A DNA stretch of 64,000 nucleotides. It comes from Tigriopus japonicus. Lineage: Eukaryota; Arthropoda; Copepoda; Harpacticoida; Harpacticidae. Below are positions 57,893 to 64,000 of this stretch, piece after piece (positions within the stretch are counted from its first letter, which is position 1; the number at the start of each line of letters is the position of its first letter). Below the pieces are notes generated by a model. The model saw only the letters and a list, made by a program, of their open reading frames with translations, was not told the origin of the DNA and ran no database searches. The translations under genes and the position numbers were made by a program. The DNA is taken from contig CM021322.1 in NCBI GenBank assembly GCA_010645155.1, forward strand, positions 7,584,614 to 7,648,613. The letters are read 5' to 3'.

Positions 57893-57900
57893 GTAATAAC

Positions 57901-59766
57901 CCTTATGTTAAGACTTACAACTCGTTATTTCTTTTTGGTATTTCACCCACCTAGTTTGATTTGGCAAGGGGATTGAGTCTTTTGAGGTTAGGCTGGTAAA
58001 ACATTATTTGATTGACAATGGAGAGGTATAATATTGGAAGCATGATCAGTACTGGGAGAGCAAATTTGCTAATGATATCCTGACGCTGAACGATATTGAG
58101 CTACAGATTAAGAGTATTTCAAAACAAATTGGTAAGATTATGCGAGATTTACGGAGGATATTGTGCATAATGGGCTGACCAGTTAGTTGGTTACCTTGAA
58201 AAGGAATTTACCTTTGCTCTTTCAAAGTTATGCTTGAATAGAGGAAACTGCATAACTCATCATTCATGTTGAATGTATGGCTCGATGTAATGGTGGACTG
58301 AAGTATTTTCCGCCAAGAGTCTTTGGCCGAAACTTTGGCTAAAATTTTGGTTTCGTTTTGCTTGTTAAGAACGAAAGCAGACATGCACTAAAACACTGGA
58401 GTTTGAGATAAAGATCAAAGGTTTTTTTCCGTCCCAGAAAAACTCTTAAACGTGCTTTTTAGATCCTTCAATAATGCGATTTCCTTTCTTCAAATACTTG
58501 TACAATTTTAAGGTTTTAAGGTTTATCATGCAGGTTTGTCACTGGCTTGAAGAATGTAACGGGCCCAAAAACAAGAAAGATGTACGAAAATAAGTGAAAA
58601 ACTCGCCTTTTCAGCCTCTTCTTGTTGCCTGCTTCTTTCTACTCCTTTTATTGTTTGCTTGTAATGAACTTTTTGACTATCAAATCCCTGAAATTGAATT
58701 ATATATTAAAAGTTAGAACAGCATTCCTGCTTTTAGAGAAAGTGCAATTTTTCCGTTTGCTTCAAAAAGTTCGACTTTCAGGTATTCAATTTTGACTAAG
58801 ATGCTTAACGAAGAAAGCAGGCATATCAATGTCACTGAAACCATTAAAAGCTTAATAAAAGATAAATTAAATATAAATAAAAAAATTGAAATAAAAATTA
58901 AAATGAAAATTAAAATAAAAAAAGATAAATTAGTGGGTGGAACAGGCCATTTGCTCGTCTGCTTACCAATGCCAATATTTGGATTTTGCTTTTACTATAG
59001 CCTTTTTCAAAACGGCCAAAGCTGCATAGTAAAAAAGTTGGTCAGGGAGAATCTTAACAACGAGGGGCAATCCTACAACCTGACATGAAAGTTTTGTCGT
59101 AATTTTGAAACAAAATCCATTCATTATGTAGGAATAGATTTGAGCGACCTAGCATCCAATCTAATCCCAGCTAGTCTCTCTATTCTTGGATATCATATTT
59201 GGGATGTTATCGACCAAATTGAAAAGTGTAGATGGCTCAACGTTTTTCTCTAGTTTTTTAGGTGTCTTTCCTATGCCTAAAATGTTAATGAACGGTCGAG
59301 ATTCTATGAGCTCTTGAATCATGGTGGACAACAATATTTAGTTATTTTTGGTAAGAGGTATTCCAAAACTACTCCCCTTCCTCCCAAACCGAGTAAAATT
59401 TGATTCTCGCAATTCAATTCACTATTTTTATACAGCGGTTTAAAGCCAGGTAGAACCGTGCAAGAAGGAAATACTGGACATCAGATTGACAGTTGTTGTT
59501 CCAGCAATAATTTCTCACCTATTTGGCCTTAGATTAGATCCTAACTCATTCAGAAATATTCTAGACACTTGCTGGGGCTCACAAGTGGTTTGATCGCGCC
59601 AAAGTGTCCACGCATTACCGTTATTTTCAGGTTCAAAGTATGATTACGACACAACTTTCGTGTCAGGGTGTATATCAAGTGAGGTTTGGGTTTGAATGCT
59701 TAATTTGGTCAGGAACAAAAGTAATTTTCTTTCTAAACATATTTTTGGTAAGAAAGTTATCACTAA
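57901..59766. other. Spacer, nothing recognised
   Basis: AT-rich. The lysine/isoleucine-rich frame at 58792-59088 derives from an A-rich low-complexity stretch (58850-58930). Confidence 0.3.
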
Positions 59767-59895
59767 GGTAGCCAGAATAGCCGAGCGTACTAGCTTGTAG
59801 GTAGCATAAGTGCTTCCCCAGACGGCCGGGGTTCGAATGCTGTTGGGGATAGAATTGATGTTGTCGGGAGAAATCCTTATTGTATGTCAATCTTC
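59767..59895 (+). mobile_element. tRNA-derived SINE (Ser/Leu-like head), diverged partial copy
   Basis: GGTAGCCAGAATAGCCGAGCG begins the head; CTTCCCCAGACGGCC and GGTTCGAATGCTGTTGGGGA follow, then GGGAGAAATCCTTATTG. This matches the SINE at 62851 through the head and the GGGAGAAATCCTTA block, after which similarity is lost. Confidence 0.75.
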
Positions 59896-59899
59896 GCCG

Positions 59900-62850
59900 T
59901 GAATAATGTTCAAACCTTTAGAGTTGTAATTCGCAAAAAAGTGTTTAGAAGCTCACACAGTTTTACATCCGAAATAAGTCAAACACGGCCTCCATTTCCG
60001 ACTTTATTAGATTAGAGAAATTACTGAAAGCAGTTTTCAAGATGAATTTCATAACACATGATTAGTAATGTTCTTATTTACTTTTGTGCTAATGAGAACA
60101 ATTACAAAAAAAAAACTTTTCGTTATGATAATTCTGTTCCTAAGTCCTAATTACGAAGGATTGACCTGGAACAAAATTAGAACACGTTACGTTATACGCT
60201 CGAGTTGGCAAATTCAGCCAAATGTAAGAAGCTTTCCTTCTCAAGGAGCTCAGCATCCAAATTCCTCGATGGAATTTGGAGGGTCATTTCTCCCACGTGA
60301 TTTTGTTTTGGGTTGGGACGAAACGCCCACTTGAAGAGATTTCAGAAGTTCTTCGGGTACGTTTCAAATGAGTTAAATGAGGGAACTTTGGAAACTGACG
60401 TTTGAGCTGGAGGATGTTTTAAGACTAATATTCTCAACATCGACAAGAGCAGAAGATTAGTCAAATATCCTGTGGAAACTTCAAACAAAGTCAGGCGACA
60501 AATATATCAATACGGCTGTTTTGGCCCCAATATCTTTGTGTCTATCTATAGCTCGTCGAAATTTTCGCACTTGCCACTTATTTTATGATGTTCATGGGAA
60601 CCTCTCCCGAAAGTTGGAAGGCGACGTTTATGTCTTTGTTTTGGAGACAGATGCAGGATTTACGCATGCTAATCATAGTTTCGACAAATGGCCATTGGGG
60701 CCAGAAACGACTCCAGAGCAATGAGGGGGCATTTAAGTCACTTTTGGACAAATAGTGCCTGGCTTCGTTGGGTTCGTTACGAGTTCTGGGTCCTTGGAAT
60801 ATTGAATATCCTTGGGTTGAGGAGACTGGAGGGGCTCTGAATAAAGTCATTCATTAGATAGAAACATTGAGTGTAAATGAGGGCAAATTTAAGGGACCGA
60901 AGACCCCCTCTCAGGTATTAGAGTCCATAAAGTCACCACTGAACGAACCACTTCTCAAAGTGGGCCAAGCCCACCAATAATACTTCTTCTTCTTCGACAG
61001 CTACCAAAACTACTACTGTTACTAGTGGTGGTAGTTATAGGGGTGCCAACAACCAAAAAGTGACCCTTGGAAGCAAGGACTAATCCTCCAAATCCCACTG
61101 GGTTCACTCACTTGGGGAAATGCTTGATCATCTGGACTCCTTAAAAGTCTATTGTCCAAGGTTGCTTCAAAATTCCGCAGTTTGGCACTCACATCAGATA
61201 GTTTTTACAACTTTGCTTTTTGATATTTACTAACAGCTCGAACATAAAAACTTGAAACCAGCAATAAGATGAAAGTATAACATGTTATAAAAATAAAGGA
61301 CAAGGATATAACTTTTTTAAATTAGTTCGTAAATGTTTGATTATGCTAAGATATGTCAACAGAAAGAGCATTTTTTTCTGGAGTACTATTCCATTTGAAA
61401 TTTAAAACATTTTTGAAGTCTTGAAAAAAATCAATGGAGACACACAAAACACTTGTAACGCAAGATACCAATTTTATCACTTTGGCTAAATGCAAATTTT
61501 TCTATATATAACAACAAAGAGGTCGAACATTTTGACTTTCAAAGTTTACCTCTATTCAATCTTTTGAATCTCATTCATTCACAAAGTCAAACTTTAAGAC
61601 GCGAATGCATTTCAAGGAGTCCTTGTCCAATCATATTACCCTCTCGTCGCTTATGTGCGTAGAAGGTACGACATGGTGAGCATGTCGGCTTTTGTGCATC
61701 TCGATCCCAAACTAAGCCTGACTTGGTGGTAATGTGGTACACTAGGTTAGTAGTAGTATACTCTATGTCGTAGTGGATTGCTTGCTTGCTTACTAGCTTG
61801 GTTGGTGGAGATGATTCTCGAGCTGTCGAGTGTCCTGCTAAGTTCTCTCAGTAGGCCAGACACCCTTCGAAGTGCTAAGTTCTCTTTCATGAATAGAGGG
61901 TGTCGCTGACCACCTGACATGGAGAATGACGGCTACCATGTTCTACCACTACTTGGATCTTTCAGTCTCTGTGTAGGGCCACAACCATGAGATACGAATA
62001 ACCACCAAGTTGCGAAGCCCTCAAATATAGAATAAGGCTCCAAAAGCTCTGTACAAAAGAACAACCCACATGACTGAGGACATTTCCAGCATTGAGTATT
62101 TTGCAGAATTCTTTTTCTTATTCTGCTTCCTTTGAGAGGCAAGAAGATGTCCGATCTGCTCGGTCGGCTTGAACTGCTCTCATTATAGTTTTAAAAAGAT
62201 TTTCAGGAATTTATGGATCGCATCCCACATGGTGTTTTACGATCTGGTTCTCCATGCAGACTGTCGAGTCTGACAGTCCGCGAGCAATGTGATGATCAAA
62301 TAACAATGAACAGGACTACGTGGCATGTCAAAATCGAGAGCTCTTCGCCATTATTGCTTCCGAAGGAACGGGGGAGATGCCTGAGAGACACCAATTGTCC
62401 TTCAATTGAGCTCCCATTCACTTTTCAGCCTCTTACAACTTCCAACGGAATAACTTCATTCAAAGGGTTCTGAGGAAAATAGCTATTTCCTTGAGGGTTT
62501 CTTTTCTTGCAAGGTTGATTTTCAACATTGGAAATGACTTATTTTCTGAGGAAATTTTGTGAACTCAATTCATGAAGTATTTTACAGTTTTTTAACTTGG
62601 AGGTCACCGTACAAATGAAGCTCTCAAACTTGCACCCTGACGCAAACGTTTAACCTATTTTCAAACTTCTGAATACATACTGGATACTTTTTAAGAATAA
62701 AATTTTTGTATCATAAGCTCAAACAAAGGTTGCACATATTTTCTATTTCATTGGTTACGCTTAACTCTCAGCCAATGCTACTCAATTGCATGTATTTTTA
62801 TTTACAATAGAGCAATAAGTGTGAAATCTAAAATCAAATTCAATTTAAAG
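59900..62850. other. Gene-poor region, nothing recognised
   Basis: No exon, domain or complete repeat recognised; several frames of 65-90 codons are unremarkable. Confidence 0.3.
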
Positions 62851-63032
62851 GAAGCCAGAGTGGCTGCGCGGAATAATGCGTTCTTATAAGAGCCGAGTGT
62901 AAGTGGTTCCCCAGACAGCGTAGGTTCGAATTCTGTTGGGGGTCGGATTGAAGCTCTCGGGAGAAATCCTTAAAGTTACAAGGAATCGCATTCCTTGTAG
63001 CGGTAGTAAAAAATCCGCAAAAAAAAAATCGC
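62851..63032 (+). mobile_element. tRNA-derived SINE (Ser/Leu-like head), most complete copy
   Basis: The head GAAGCCAGAGTGGCTGCGCG has an A-box-like element. A long variable-arm segment (TAAGTGGTTCCCCAGAC) and the B-box GGTTCGAATTCTGTT are followed by a body GGGAGAAATCCTTAAAG, a small palindrome AAGGAATCGCATTCCTT and an A-rich tail. It serves as reference for the copies at 59767 and 24178-25465. Confidence 0.82.
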
Positions 63033-64000
63033 AATTTTTGATGTGGTAATAGGTCCGTCCAGGGTTAATATTTAAAAACAATTAGCCAAATTCAATTCCT
63101 AAAGATTTTAGTATGCTTAATTATCACTAGTGCTTATCAAAGAATACTTTTTCAAGAGTTTTACTCATTAGGAGGCTCCTTGGAGTGAATTTTTCTAGTC
63201 ATGAGCTGAACTGGAAAAAACTACTCAAAAATCCACAGGACAAATGTTTTATCGTGATGAACTTCGGCCCCGAAGTAAAGACACTCAGACCTTGAGTCAT
63301 TGAATTGTCCAGTTCCTTCATTTCAAACAATGGGTTTCTAAAGTGTCTGTTAGTCAGGCGGGTCAATTGATGGGGCCAAGTGCTCATTTTTTGGGACAAC
63401 CGTAGAATTACGAGGGGTACAACTGTTGTTACTTTAAGTCCCCAGCTGCTTTACTCCCGATGTCCATCGAGGAGTAGCAAACTCGAGAATTGATTCCATC
63501 GATCCCTCGTTTTGCAACATGATTCTGCTTTCTTGAAGACCTTCCGGATCGATTTTTTGAAGTCATGTCAAGCTAGAAAAGCACGTTGTCATTCTTTATT
63601 GAAAGCACCTTCAAAATTCATCAGAAAATGTCCAACATAGTGCAGAAAAAAGAACCTTGCCATTCAAAAGTGATACCAAATCTTCACAAAAAAGCCTCTG
63701 CACCACAGCTTCCACCAAATCCACTGGATGGAATGACAAATCTTCATACCTCATTCTCAAACCCTGAAAGATTCATTCATTGAAGGCCCTTTTCGGACAG
63801 TGTTTGGTTGCCCAAGACGAAGAAGTCTCGCACATGAATGCACATTGTTCTCTTTTGAGTGGATTTGGACACGTTTAAGCATCATTAGATCCAGGTTCTT
63901 TTTTAGCACAACACACAAAAAATAACGAATATGGGTGCTCACTGCTCATCTCATCTCCAACGTCTTCCTATATCACCCAACATTCACATGTCAAAGAGCC
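63033..64000. other. Spacer to window end, nothing recognised
   Basis: Only short chance frames. Confidence 0.3.

Noticed and set aside
58792..59088. 98-codon Lys/Ile-rich ORF
   Set aside because: Driven by an A-rich low-complexity stretch; no domain.

Overview
The window looks like AT-rich nuclear DNA of an invertebrate animal, most likely an arthropod (possibly a crustacean; the species cannot be fixed from this sequence). The reasons are GT-AG introns of about 58 to 1,000 bases, metazoan gene families, LINE and tRNA-derived SINE remnants, and many hAT-type miniature transposons. I see no bacterial operons, CRISPR array or rRNA. The provided translation track splits the intron-containing genes; I joined exons by splice sites and reading phase.

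Layout. Almost all recognisable genes lie in the first 18 kb: (1) the last exon of a carbohydrate sulfotransferase (690-932, +); (2) a complete two-exon paralogue (3893-6012, +); (3) a SPAG7-like R3H-domain gene (6115-6792, -), tail to tail with the sulfotransferase; (4) a seven-exon fatty-acid amide hydrolase (FAAH2-like) gene (10456-14371, +); (5) a large intronless gene (14715-18044, -) encoding a class-3 lipase-like domain, a hydrophobic hairpin and an IRG/dynamin-like G domain in one 1,109-residue chain. This last architecture is the most unusual protein here and my main candidate for an undescribed system. The only other gene-derived segment I recognise is an orphan eIF4G-type MA3 domain (26908-27351, -).

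From 18 kb onward the window is mainly repeats. Seven hAT-like elements can be delimited by terminal inverted repeats (mostly TAGAGC.., TAGGG.. or CAG.GGTTCTTAAA..) with perfect 8-base target duplications. They range from 2,151 bases to a 24-base pair of fused ends. One locus (23.0-25.8 kb) is nested four deep: an inverted duplication was hit by a hAT element, which received a SINE, which received a second hAT element. Other repeats are twin 649-base TA-flanked elements, a 252-base inverted pair with two differences, a 2.4 kb foldback structure, three LINE reverse-transcriptase remnants, a mariner transposase pseudogene inside a hAT element, a 17-base pyrimidine-rich minisatellite and several hairpins. 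From about 39 kb to the end I find no convincing protein gene; most of it is unannotatable non-coding sequence with scattered repeats.

The genes do not form an obvious pathway. The two sulfotransferases are a local tandem duplication. FAAH and the lipase-GTPase both concern lipid hydrolysis and lie tail to tail, but nothing in the sequence shows they work together.
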